A stretch of DNA of 64,000 nt, from positions 310,001-374,000 of the forward strand of contig NZ_SCOM01000004.1 of the NCBI RefSeq assembly GCF_005508865.1, in the 5' to 3' direction. Positions within the stretch are counted from its first letter, which is position 1, and every line of letters starts with the position of its first letter. Below are positions 17,089 through 24,337 of this stretch, piece after piece. The position numbers were made by a program, and so were the translations under genes. Source of the DNA: Pseudomonas sp. F(2018) (GTDB taxonomy: Bacteria; Pseudomonadota; Gammaproteobacteria; Pseudomonadales; Pseudomonadaceae). The notes beneath the pieces are model-generated. The model worked only from the letters and a program-made list of their open reading frames with translations, was not told where the DNA came from and did no database searches.

Positions 17089-17916
17089 GTGAGGTGCCCA
17101 GTGTTTCAGTCGTCTGTCTGCCCCTGCCACAGGTTGTCACGCTTGCCGCTGCTGCGATGGCTGCTGCTCGGCATGCTGCTAGCGCTCGCCCCACTGGCCC
17201 AGGCCGAGCGCGTGGTACGCATCGGCACCGGTGACTGGGTACCCTACGTCGACCAGCACCGCGCGGATGCCGGAGCTCTGGCGCGTCTGGTCAAGGCCGT
17301 GTTCGCCGCCGCCGGCCACCAGGTGGAGTTCGTCTTCTATCCCTGGGATCGCAACGTGCTGATGCTGCAGCAGGGCGTGCTGGACGCGATCATGCCCTAC
17401 AGCTGCAGCCCCATGCGCCTGGACTACGGGGTGTGCAGCGAGCCGCTGGTGCGTGGCGAGGTGGTGCTGTTCCACCGCAAGGACCTGGCGTTCGACTGGA
17501 CCCGCGTCGAAGACCTGAAGAACTACCGCATCGGCACCACCCTCGGCTATTCCTACGGGCCGCAGTTCGACGCCGCCCTGCAGAAGAGCCTGCTGCGCAT
17601 CGAGCAGAACAGCAAGGAAGACACCGCCTTCCGCCTGCTCGAACTCAAACGCATCGACCTGCATCCCCAGGACCGCGCCGTGGGCTACTCCATGCTGCGC
17701 CGCCTGTTCCCCGGGGAGCAGGGCATCACCCACCACCCGCGCTATCTCAACACCGAGCCGCTGCGCCTGCTGTTCCGCAAGGACGACCCGGAGGCCGAAG
17801 AGCTGCTGCGCAGCTTCAACCAGGAGCTGGCGCGCTTCGCCGAGCGCGGCGAGCTCAAGCGCCTGCAGGAGGCGTTGTACTCCGGCGATGCCGACAGCTG
17901 GCGGCCGCGCCCCTAG
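17089..17916 (+). CDS. Periplasmic substrate-binding protein, family 3-like (orphan)
   Basis: About 275 residues if translated from GTG 17089, which has GCGGGA at a suitable distance; an ATG at 17050 in the same frame is the alternative. A signal peptide with hydrophobic core LLLGMLLALAPLAQA ends near A-ERVVRIG, after which the mature part begins GTGDWVPYVDQ. Domain features of polar amino-acid binding proteins follow: FAAAGHQVEFVFYPWDRN, a first-domain strand with IMPYSCSPMRLDYG, and the hinge re-entry YRIGTTLGYSYGP. As with the gene at 327, no transporter components are adjacent. Its stop codon overlaps the stop of the convergent gene at 17913 by 3 bases (CTAG). Confidence 0.75.
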   Translation: MRCPVFQSSVCPCHRLSRLPLLRWLLLGMLLALAPLAQAERVVRIGTGDWVPYVDQHRADAGALARLVKAVFAAAGHQVEFVFYPWDRNVLMLQQGVLDAIMPYSCSPMRLDYGVCSEPLVRGEVVLFHRKDLAFDWTRVEDLKNYRIGTTLGYSYGPQFDAALQKSLLRIEQNSKEDTAFRLLELKRIDLHPQDRAVGYSMLRRLFPGEQGITHHPRYLNTEPLRLLFRKDDPEAEELLRSFNQELARFAERGELKRLQEALYSGDADSWRPRP

Positions 17917-18671
17917 CGCGCCACACGGCTGGCGAACAGCGGTAGCAGCAGCGGCAGCACGGCTAGGCCGGACAGCAGGTGCTTGATGCTGTGGCCGGAC
18001 AGCCATTCACCACTCAGCTGGAACAGGCCACCGTCGTTGAGCTCGCACAGCTTGGCCAGGGCATACCAGGCCACGCACAGGCCCAGCCGCAAACCATGGG
18101 CATCGCGCCGCGACCGGCAGCAGGCGAGCATGGCCAGCAGGAGCATGCCGCCGGCCTGCAGCACTATCCAGGGCAGCAGGTTGTCGCCGGCGCGCCAGGC
18201 CCAGAGCGCCGCAGCGCCGCCCAGTGCCACGCCGAGCACGGTCATGCGAGCCGCGCCGAAGCCCAGGCGATCCGCCGCGGCCAGGCCGAGGATGGCGGCG
18301 AACAGCACCAGCATGCCGAGCCGGTCATAGAGCAGGCCGGCGTCCGCGGGTGCCAGGTGGTAGACGCTGGAGCCGAGGAAGGTCAGCAGCAGCCCCAGAC
18401 ATAGCAATAGATACAGGCCTTTCCAGCGCGGGTCGGCGACATGCCGCAGGCGGCTCAGGCCGAACAGGCCGAGCAGCAGGAATGGCAGGTTGCTGAGCAC
18501 GTCGAAGGCGTGGGGGATGCCGAGCAGGGCGCGCTGGTCGGCGAAGGCGTGGTACAGGGCCGGCTGCTGCACCGCCGGGCCGAAGGCGGCGATAAGCGCC
18601 AGACAGAGGCCGAACAGGCCGAGGATGGCAGTGCTGCCGTTACTGGGTGGTAGTGCCGAGGTGCTGTGCAT
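17913..18671 (-). CDS. Ceramidase-like (CREST superfamily) integral membrane protein
   Basis: 252 residues, about seven hydrophobic segments. The CREST hydrolase fingerprint is present: a conserved Ser and His in GSSVYHLAPADAG with Asp in LLYDRLGM, and a C-terminal His pair in GHSIKHLLSGLA. Members include alkaline ceramidases and adiponectin-receptor-like hydrolases, in which Ser, Asp and three His coordinate zinc in the membrane. In bacteria the substrate is mostly unknown, and the name alkaline phytoceramidase used in some annotations is not proven. It is divergent from the HTH regulator at 18789, with a 117-base shared upstream region. Confidence 0.7.
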   Translation of the reverse strand: MHSTSALPPSNGSTAILGLFGLCLALIAAFGPAVQQPALYHAFADQRALLGIPHAFDVLSNLPFLLLGLFGLSRLRHVADPRWKGLYLLLCLGLLLTFLGSSVYHLAPADAGLLYDRLGMLVLFAAILGLAAADRLGFGAARMTVLGVALGGAAALWAWRAGDNLLPWIVLQAGGMLLLAMLACCRSRRDAHGLRLGLCVAWYALAKLCELNDGGLFQLSGEWLSGHSIKHLLSGLAVLPLLLPLFASRVAR

Positions 18672-18788
18672 GGCCTGCTCCTTCAGGTCGTTGCTGTGGC
18701 GGCAGTCTGGTTTTGCTTACGATAAAAGTCTCTTCCTGGTGTGCTCGGTAGCGTATAACTGCCTGTCTGGTTCATCAGGGCGATACTC

Positions 18789-19520
18789 ATGGGCGCGACC
18801 ACGGATCTGATCGACATCATCAAGCGCGAGCTGAAGGCGCAGCAGCTTACCTACGCCGACCTGGCGCGCGAGCTGGGCATGTCCGAATCCAACGTCAAGC
18901 GCATGCTGGCCAAGGCGGATATGCCACTGTCACGGGTAGATGCGATCTGCCGGGTACTGCAGCTGGAGTTCGCCGATCTGGCCCGCCAGGTGGCGGACGC
19001 CCAGCCGCTGCTCGCGACCCTGAGCCTGGAGCAGGAGCAGGCCGTGGTGGGCGACGAGAAGCTGCTGCTGGTGGCCATCTGCGTGCTCAGCCAGTGGACC
19101 TTCGAGCAGATGGTGGCGGCCTACCGCCTGAGCGATGCCGAGGCGGTGCGTGCGCTGATCCGCCTGGACCGGCTCGGGGTGATCGAGCTGAAGCCGCTCA
19201 ATCGCTACCGCCTGAAACTGGCCAAGACCTTCCGCTGGCAGCCGGACGGGCCGGTGATGCGCTACTTCCGCAAGCAGGCGCTGCAGGATTACTACGCCGG
19301 TGACTTCGCCGGCAGCGACGAGGGCCTGCTGCTGGTGCATGGGCGCATCAGCCGGGCGCTGGCGCCTTCCTTCGTCGAGCGCCTGCAGCGGGTGGCCCAG
19401 GAATTCGCCCAGCAGCACCTGGCCGACCAGAAGCTGGCCGAGACCGAGCGCGAGGGATACACCCTGGTGCTGGCGATGCGGCGCTGGGAGTTCGCCCTGT
19501 TCGAGGCGATGCGCCGTTGA
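18789..19520 (+). CDS. XRE/Cro-family HTH transcriptional regulator
   Basis: 243 residues. The N-terminal Cro/C1-type HTH spans ~16-65 (LTYADLARELGMSESNVKRM for helices 2-3). The remaining ~170 residues are a helical domain (VGDEKLLLVAICVLSQWTF, then a winged-helix-like EAVRALIRLDRLGVIELKP) and a conserved C-terminal REGYTLVLAMRRWEF. The C-terminal part may sense a ligand, but none can be named. A TATAAC box at 18754-18759 lies 30 bases before the ATG. Divergence from the ceramidase-like gene suggests it may control that gene, by position only. It abuts csdE tail-to-tail with zero bases between stops. Confidence 0.8.
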   Translation: MGATTDLIDIIKRELKAQQLTYADLARELGMSESNVKRMLAKADMPLSRVDAICRVLQLEFADLARQVADAQPLLATLSLEQEQAVVGDEKLLLVAICVLSQWTFEQMVAAYRLSDAEAVRALIRLDRLGVIELKPLNRYRLKLAKTFRWQPDGPVMRYFRKQALQDYYAGDFAGSDEGLLLVHGRISRALAPSFVERLQRVAQEFAQQHLADQKLAETEREGYTLVLAMRRWEFALFEAMRR

Positions 19521-19928
19521 TCAGCCCACCGCCAGTTCGCGCATGCGCTGTAGCACGGCGTTGAGGCCGTTGCTGCGCGAGGGGGAGAGCTGGCGGGCCA
19601 GGCCCAGCTGGTTGAACCAGTCGGGTAGATCCAGCTGTTGCAGTTCGGCGCCCTGCAGGCCGTCGACCCGCGCCAGCAGCACGGCCAGCAGGCCGCGGAT
19701 CAGGCGGGCGTCGCTGGCGGCGCGGAACTGCCAGGCCTCGCCGTTGCGCGCGCCGACCAGCCAGACCTGGCTCTCGCAGCCGCTGACCCGATTGGCCTCG
19801 CTGCGTTCGTCCTCGCTCAATGGCTGCAGGCGCTCGCCCCACTGCATCAGCAGGCGCGCCCGCTGTTCCCAGCCGGGGCAGGCGGAGAAGGCGTCCAGTG
19901 CCTCTTGGGCCGGGCGGGGGAGGATCAT
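19521..19928 (-). CDS. csdE: Cysteine desulfuration protein CsdE / SufE family
   Basis: 135 residues, SufE fold. The acceptor cysteine is C51 in VSGCESQVWL, which takes persulfide sulfur from the desulfurase active site. The gene follows csdA by 94 bases on the same strand, with a REP pair in between, and in E. coli the csdA–csdE pair feeds sulfur to TcdA/CsdL. That partner is encoded at 15695, which supports a CSD rather than SUF assignment. No sufBCD genes are in the window. Confidence 0.88.
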   Translation of the reverse strand: MILPRPAQEALDAFSACPGWEQRARLLMQWGERLQPLSEDERSEANRVSGCESQVWLVGARNGEAWQFRAASDARLIRGLLAVLLARVDGLQGAELQQLDLPDWFNQLGLARQLSPSRSNGLNAVLQRMRELAVG

Positions 19929-19942
19929 GTCGGTGCCATTTC

Positions 19943-20011
19943 TGTAGGAGCGAGTTCTACTCGCGAATGGCGGCTACGGAAAAAGCTTCGCGAGCAGAGC
20001 TCGCTCCCACA
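19943..20011. repeat. REP pair (REPIN-like), GGAGCGAG...CTCGCGAA type
   Basis: TGTAGGAGCGAGTTCTACTC with GCGAA (19943-19967) is inverted to TTCGCGAGCAGAGCTCGCTC with CCACA (19987-20011), 19 bases apart. This is the classic Pseudomonas REP sequence in head-to-head doublet form. It sits between csdA and csdE on the minus strand and could form a hairpin in their shared transcript. Confidence 0.9.
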
Positions 20012-20022
20012 GGTGTAGGCAT

Positions 20023-21228
20023 TCATCGCAGCAGCTCCAGGGCTTTGTCCAAGGCGGCGAAGAAGCGCTCCAGATCAGCACCGTCGTTGTACAGGCCGAG
20101 GGAGACGCGGATCGCGCCGGGCAGGCCTAGGTGTTTCATCAGCGGCATGGCGCAGTGATGGCCGGTGCGCACGGCGATGCCCTGGTCGGTCAGCAGATGG
20201 GCCAGGTCGGCGCTGTGCATGCCGTCCACGGTGAAGCTGGCCAGGGCCAGCTGTGGTTCGCCGAGCAGGCGCACGCCGTCGCGCACGGCCAGGCCGGCGA
20301 GCAGCTTGGCGTGCAGCGCGGCCTCGTGGCCGGCCACGGCAGCGGCGTCCAGGCCGCTCAGGTAGTCCAGCGTCGCGCCCAGGGCGATGACGCCGGAGAT
20401 CGGCGGCGTGCCGGCCTCGAAGCCCAGCGGAGCGGGGCGGAAGCGCGATTCCCGGTAGTCGGCCTGCAGCACCATCTCGCCGCCGAACTGCCAGTGGCGC
20501 AGCTGTTCGAGGGCCTCGCGGCGGCCATGCAGCAGGCCGACGCCATCGGGGCCGTACAGCTTGTGACTGGAGCAGACGTAGAAGTCACAGCCCAGCGCCT
20601 GGATATCGTGGCGGCCGTGCACCGCGCCCTGTGCGCCGTCGACCACGGTCAGCGCGCCTTGGGCGCGGGCCAGGGCGATCAGCTCATGCACCGGCTGCCA
20701 GCGACCGAGCACGTTGGACAGCTGCGACACCGCCAGCAGGCGGGTGCGCGGGCCGATCAGCGTGGCTGCCTGCTGCAGGTCGACGCTGCCGCTGGCGTCC
20801 AGCTGCAGGACCACCAGCTCCAGGCCGCGGCGCAGTGCCAGCTGCTGCCAGGGCAGCAGGTTGGCGTGGTGTTCGAGGGCGCTGACGACTATCTGCTCTC
20901 CGGGCCGGAACAGGTGTTCCAGGCCGTAGGCCAAGAGGTTCAGCGATTCGCTGGTGCCACGGGTGAAGACGATCTCCTCGCGGCTGGCGGCGTTCAGCCA
21001 GGCCGCGGCCTTGTCCCGGGTCGCCTCGAAGGCGCGGGTGGCGCGCTCGCCGGGCAGGTGTTGGGCGCGGTGCACGTTGGCCGCGCCGCTGGCCAGGTAG
21101 CCGAACAGGCTGTCCAGCATGGCCTGGGGCTTCTGTGCGGTGGCGGCGCTGTCCAGGTAGGTCTGGCCTTCGGCGTCGAGGGCCAGGATGCCGGGGAAGT
21201 CGGCGCGCCAGGGAGAGGTCAGGGACAT
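20023..21228 (-). CDS. csdA: Cysteine desulfurase CsdA (SufS-like, class V aminotransferase)
   Basis: 401 residues from ATG 21228; a GTG four codons upstream (21240) is also in frame and neither start has a strong ribosome site. Counting from the GTG, the PLP lysine is K227 in SSHKLYGPDGVG, the PLP-stacking His is in EHHANLLPW and the catalytic cysteine is C363 in RTGHHCAMPL (group II desulfurase pattern). It converts cysteine to alanine and passes persulfide to CsdE. Upstream lies the terminator at 21269, so csdA is probably transcribed from a promoter close to its start (TATACT on the minus strand at 21258-21263). Confidence 0.93.
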   Translation of the reverse strand: MSLTSPWRADFPGILALDAEGQTYLDSAATAQKPQAMLDSLFGYLASGAANVHRAQHLPGERATRAFEATRDKAAAWLNAASREEIVFTRGTSESLNLLAYGLEHLFRPGEQIVVSALEHHANLLPWQQLALRRGLELVVLQLDASGSVDLQQAATLIGPRTRLLAVSQLSNVLGRWQPVHELIALARAQGALTVVDGAQGAVHGRHDIQALGCDFYVCSSHKLYGPDGVGLLHGRREALEQLRHWQFGGEMVLQADYRESRFRPAPLGFEAGTPPISGVIALGATLDYLSGLDAAAVAGHEAALHAKLLAGLAVRDGVRLLGEPQLALASFTVDGMHSADLAHLLTDQGIAVRTGHHCAMPLMKHLGLPGAIRVSLGLYNDGADLERFFAALDKALELLR

Positions 21229-21268
21229 GGGCTTCGGCACTGCGAAAAGATGTGCTGAGTATAAATAG

Positions 21269-21294
21269 ACAGGCCGGGCATTAGCCCGGCCTGT
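21269..21294 (-). terminator. Rho-independent terminator upstream of csdA
   Basis: On the minus strand ACAGGCCGGGC-TAAT-GCCCGGCCTGT forms an 11-bp stem, followed by a T/A-rich CTATTTATAC. It lies 158 bases after the dapD stop, beyond the large palindrome, and would end dapD transcription before csdA. Confidence 0.75.
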
Positions 21295-21309
21295 TCACCA
21301 TCACACGGC

Positions 21310-21453
21310 CGAAAATCGGTCTGAAGCTGCTGCGCTAGGCCATGCGGCGTTGAAATCAGGCTCAGGCTGCTCATTTACACTCAGTAAACTGCGCGCCCTC
21401 GCCTGATTTCGCCTTGCCTGGCCGTCGCTCGCGACGCTTCAGCTCCGATTTTC
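21310..21453. repeat. ~145-base imperfect palindromic element
   Basis: The outer ends are reverse complements (GAAAATCGG at 21311 and CCGATTTTC near 21453). Matching inner blocks follow, such as TGAAATCAGGC against GCCTGATTTC and GCTCATTTAC around the apex against GTAAACTGCGC. The whole can fold into one long interrupted hairpin with a TGTAAA/TTTACA-type apex. Similar elements with a GCTCATTTACA...TGTAAACTGCGC core recur between genes in pseudomonads, from memory. One end coincides with the dapD stop codon region. Confidence 0.7.
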
Positions 21454-22486
21454 AGTTATGCGCGTGCAGCGCCTCGTTCAGCTCGATGGCAGTCTTGTTG
21501 GTCTTGCACTCCACCGCACCGGTCTGCGAGTTGCGGCGGAACAGCAGGTCCGGCTGGCCGGCCAGGTCGCGGGCCTTGAGTACCTTGACCAGGTTGTTCT
21601 GCTCGTCGAGCAGGGCCACCTTGGTGCCGGCGGTGATGTACAGGCCGGATTCCACGGTGTTGCGGTCGCCCAGCGGGATGCCGATACCGGCGTTGGCGCC
21701 GATCAGGCAGCCTTCGCCGACGCTGATGACGATGTTGCCACCGCCGGACAGGGTACCCATGGTCGAGCAGCCGCCGCCCAGGTCCGAGCCCTTGCCGACG
21801 AATACGCCGGCGGAAACGCGGCCTTCGATCATGCCGGGGCCGGCGGTACCGCCGTTGAAGTTGACAAAGCCTTCGTGCATCACGGTGGTGCCTTCACCGA
21901 TGTAGGCGCCCAGGCGCACACGGGCGCTGTCGGCGATGCGCACGCCGGCAGGCACCACGTAGTCGGTCATCTTGGGGAACTTGTCCACCGAGAACACTTC
22001 CAGCAGCTCGCCCTTCAGGCGCGCTTCCAGCTGGCGCTCGGCCAGCTCGCCCAGATCGACGGCGCCCTGGCTGGTCCAGGCCACGTTCGGCAGCAGCGGG
22101 AAGATACCGGTCAGGTTCAGGCCGTGGGGCTTGGCCAGGCGGTGCGACAGCAGGTGCAGCTTGAGGTAGGCCTCGGGGGTGGAGGTCAGCGCGGCGTCTT
22201 CGGCCAGCAGGGTGACCACCAGCGGACGCTGGCTCTCGGCCAGGCGAGTGAGCAGGGCGGCCTGGGTGGCGTCGATGGCCTTGAGGGCGTTGGACAGCTC
22301 GCCGGCCTGGTTGGTGGTGATGGCGATGGCCTGGTTGCCACCGGCATAGCCCAGCTTCTCGGCAACGGCTGCGACCAGCTCGGCGGCCGGGTTCAACAGC
22401 GGCTGGGCGTAGAAGACTTCCAGCCAGGCGCCCTGGCGGTTCTGGGTGCCGACGCCGAAGGCCAGGCTGAACAGGGATTGCGACAT
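21452..22486 (-). CDS. dapD: Tetrahydrodipicolinate N-succinyltransferase DapD
   Basis: 344 residues, the long pseudomonad form of DapD. An N-terminal helical/alpha-beta part (~1-170) precedes a left-handed beta-helix of hexapeptide repeats seen from DYVVPAGVRIADSARVRLGAYIG to GAGIGIPLGDR. The HEGFVNFNGGTAGPGMIEG stretch forms the acyl-CoA/substrate site. It catalyses succinyl-CoA-dependent succinylation of tetrahydrodipicolinate, the first committed step of the succinylase branch of lysine/DAP synthesis. It lies 51 bases after the ArsC-like gene and ends in the palindromic element. Confidence 0.96.
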   Translation of the reverse strand: MSQSLFSLAFGVGTQNRQGAWLEVFYAQPLLNPAAELVAAVAEKLGYAGGNQAIAITTNQAGELSNALKAIDATQAALLTRLAESQRPLVVTLLAEDAALTSTPEAYLKLHLLSHRLAKPHGLNLTGIFPLLPNVAWTSQGAVDLGELAERQLEARLKGELLEVFSVDKFPKMTDYVVPAGVRIADSARVRLGAYIGEGTTVMHEGFVNFNGGTAGPGMIEGRVSAGVFVGKGSDLGGGCSTMGTLSGGGNIVISVGEGCLIGANAGIGIPLGDRNTVESGLYITAGTKVALLDEQNNLVKVLKARDLAGQPDLLFRRNSQTGAVECKTNKTAIELNEALHAHN

Positions 22487-22537
22487 GGTGTGTTCCTCGT
22501 AACTCGAAATAGGGTGGAAATCAGGCGGCGCGCCCGT

Positions 22538-22885
22538 TCACTTGAATGCTGCGGCGTAGAGATCCGGCTTGAAGCCGACCAGGGTCTTGCCGCCCAGGTC
22601 CAGTACCGGACGCTTGATCATCGACGGCTGGGCCAGCATCAGTTCGATGGCCTTGTCCTGGTTCAGGTCGGCCTTCTGCGCGTCGTCCAGCTTGCGGAAG
22701 GTGGTGCCGGCACGGTTCAGCACGGTTTCCCAGCCATGTTCGGCGCACCACTTCTGCAGGTTGGCGCGGTCGATGGCGGCAGTCTTGTAGTCGTGGAAGG
22801 CATAGCTCACACCCTGCTCGTCGAGCCAGGTGCGGGCCTTCTTCATGGTGTCGCACGCTTTTATGCCGTAGAGGGTGTAGGACAT
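22538..22885 (-). CDS. ArsC/Spx-family thioredoxin-fold protein (YffB-like)
   Basis: 115 residues from ATG 22885 (MSYTLYGIKACDTMKKA). The frame is open further upstream but the homologous start and the upstream gap support this one. The thioredoxin-like fold carries a single active-site cysteine C11 in a CDTMKKA motif and the cis-proline region IKRPVLDLGGKTLVGF. Family members are glutathione-dependent reductases or, as Spx/MgsR, regulators; true arsenate reductase activity is not implied. In pseudomonads it is regularly found beside dapD, as here, and it is likely co-transcribed with it. Confidence 0.85.
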   Translation of the reverse strand: MSYTLYGIKACDTMKKARTWLDEQGVSYAFHDYKTAAIDRANLQKWCAEHGWETVLNRAGTTFRKLDDAQKADLNQDKAIELMLAQPSMIKRPVLDLGGKTLVGFKPDLYAAAFK

Positions 22886-22953
22886 CGGGGTTCCTCGCGG
22901 GGGCGGTCGGCCCACTGCGCTTGCATTGCGTAAAACAGGGGTGGCGATTATGC

Positions 22954-23076
22954 CATGTCGGGCGAGCGACAGCCCGGCATGCTGCCGGAAGATCATTTCA
23001 CGATCCTTTCACGCGTGGCCGGGCAGGGTGAGCGTGACGCTCCTACTGCCCGGCCCTCGTGCCGGGCTTCTTTTTT
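22954..23076 (+). ncRNA. Candidate structured RNA between dapC and the ArsC-like gene
   Basis: Three hairpins lie in series on the plus strand, opposite to both flanking genes. The first is CATGTCGGGC/GCCCGGCATG (22954-22981, one G-U). The second is GGCCGGGCAG/CTGCCCGGCC (23017-23055) with an inner GAGCG/CGCTC. The third, GCCCGGC/GCCGGGC (23048-23067), is followed by TTCTTTTTT, a proper terminator. The second and third share the same strand and cannot form together. No protein reading frame of note is present and a promoter is not convincing. It may equally be a folded 3' region of dapC mRNA. Confidence 0.35.
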
Positions 23077-23083
23077 CCGGCTA

Positions 23084-24289
23084 TCAGCCTTGCACGAAGC
23101 GGCGAATGCGTTCGGCGGCTTCGATGCACTCGGCCAGCGGCGCGACCAGGGCCAGGCGCACGCGCCCGGCCCCCGGATTCTCGCCATTCACTTCACGCGA
23201 CAGGTACGAGCCCGGCACCACGGTGACATGCTCGCGGGCGAACAGCTCGCGGGTGAAAGTGGTGTCGTCACCCGGGGTCCTGGCCCACAGGTAGAAGCTG
23301 CCATCCGGGCGCTGTACGTCCAGCACCGGCTGCAGGATCTCCAGCACGGCGTCGTACTTGGCGCGGTACTGGTCGCGGTTGGCACGCACGTGGGCCTCGT
23401 CCTGCCAGGCGGCGACGCTGGCCAGCTGTGTCTGCACCGGCATGGCGCAGCCATGGTAGGTGCGATAGAGCAGGAAGGCCTTGAGGATGTCGGCGTCGCC
23501 GGCCACGAAGCCGGAACGCAGGCCCGGCAGGTTGGAGCGCTTGGACAGGCTGTGGAACACCACGCAGCGCTTGAAGTCGCTGCGGCCCAGCTCGGCGCAG
23601 GCGGTCAGCAGGCCGGGCGGCGGGTTTTCCTCGTCGAAATACAGCTCGCTGTAGCACTCGTCGGCGGCGATCACGAAGTCGTGCTCATCGGCCAGGGCGA
23701 TCAGTTTCTTCAGCTGCTCCATCGGCACCAGGGCGCCGGTGGGATTGCCCGGTGAGCAGAGGAAGAGGATCTGGCAGCGCTGCCAGACTTCGGCCGGCAC
23801 GGCGTCGAAGTCCGGGTTGAAGCCGTTGTCTTCCAGGCATGGCAGGTAGTGCGGCTCGGCGCCGGCGAGCAGGGCTGCGCCTTCGTAGATCTGATAGAAG
23901 GGGTTGGGACTGACCACCAGGCCGCGCTCTTGTGAAGGCTCGGCGCGCTGCACCACGGTCTGGGTAAAGGCGAACAGTGCCTCGCGGGTACCGTTGACCG
24001 GCAGCACGTGGCGGGCGGCGTCCAGCCAGCCGTTTGGGACGCCGAAGCGGCGCTCGCACCAGGCGGCGATGGCTTCGCGCAGCGCCGGGATGCCCAGGGT
24101 GGTCGGGTACACGGCCAGCTGATCGAGATTGTCCGCCAGGGCCTTGGCCACGAAGTCCGGCGACTTGTGCTTGGGCTCGCCGATGGACAGGGCGATCGGG
24201 CGCTTGTCCGCCGGCGGGGTGGCGCCGGCGAGCAGGGCGCGCAGCTTCTCGAAGGGGTAGGGCTGCAGCTGGGTCAGGGCGTGGTTCAT
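23084..24289 (-). CDS. dapC: Succinyldiaminopimelate transaminase DapC
   Basis: 401 residues, fold-type I aminotransferase. The PLP lysine is K250 in HSLSKRSNLPGLRSGF, the PLP-phosphate Arg follows in that motif, and the cofactor Asn/Asp/Tyr positions appear in SPGNPTGALV (179-188) and AADECYSELYF (208-218). It converts N-succinyl-2-amino-6-ketopimelate to N-succinyl-LL-DAP using glutamate. It lies 48 bases downstream of glnD on the same strand, an arrangement known from P. aeruginosa (map–glnD–dapC), and most likely shares their transcript. Confidence 0.94.
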   Translation of the reverse strand: MNHALTQLQPYPFEKLRALLAGATPPADKRPIALSIGEPKHKSPDFVAKALADNLDQLAVYPTTLGIPALREAIAAWCERRFGVPNGWLDAARHVLPVNGTREALFAFTQTVVQRAEPSQERGLVVSPNPFYQIYEGAALLAGAEPHYLPCLEDNGFNPDFDAVPAEVWQRCQILFLCSPGNPTGALVPMEQLKKLIALADEHDFVIAADECYSELYFDEENPPPGLLTACAELGRSDFKRCVVFHSLSKRSNLPGLRSGFVAGDADILKAFLLYRTYHGCAMPVQTQLASVAAWQDEAHVRANRDQYRAKYDAVLEILQPVLDVQRPDGSFYLWARTPGDDTTFTRELFAREHVTVVPGSYLSREVNGENPGAGRVRLALVAPLAECIEAAERIRRFVQG

Positions 24290-24337
24290 AGCGTCTCTTT
24301 CTTGCGGGGCGGGCCACCGGCTGTGCCGGGGCCCGGT

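Noticed and set aside
22538..22885. Arsenic resistance gene
   Set aside because: The ArsC-like fold has a CDTMKK active site and lies in a lysine-biosynthesis neighbourhood, with no arsB, arsR or arsH; YffB/Spx-type function is more likely.
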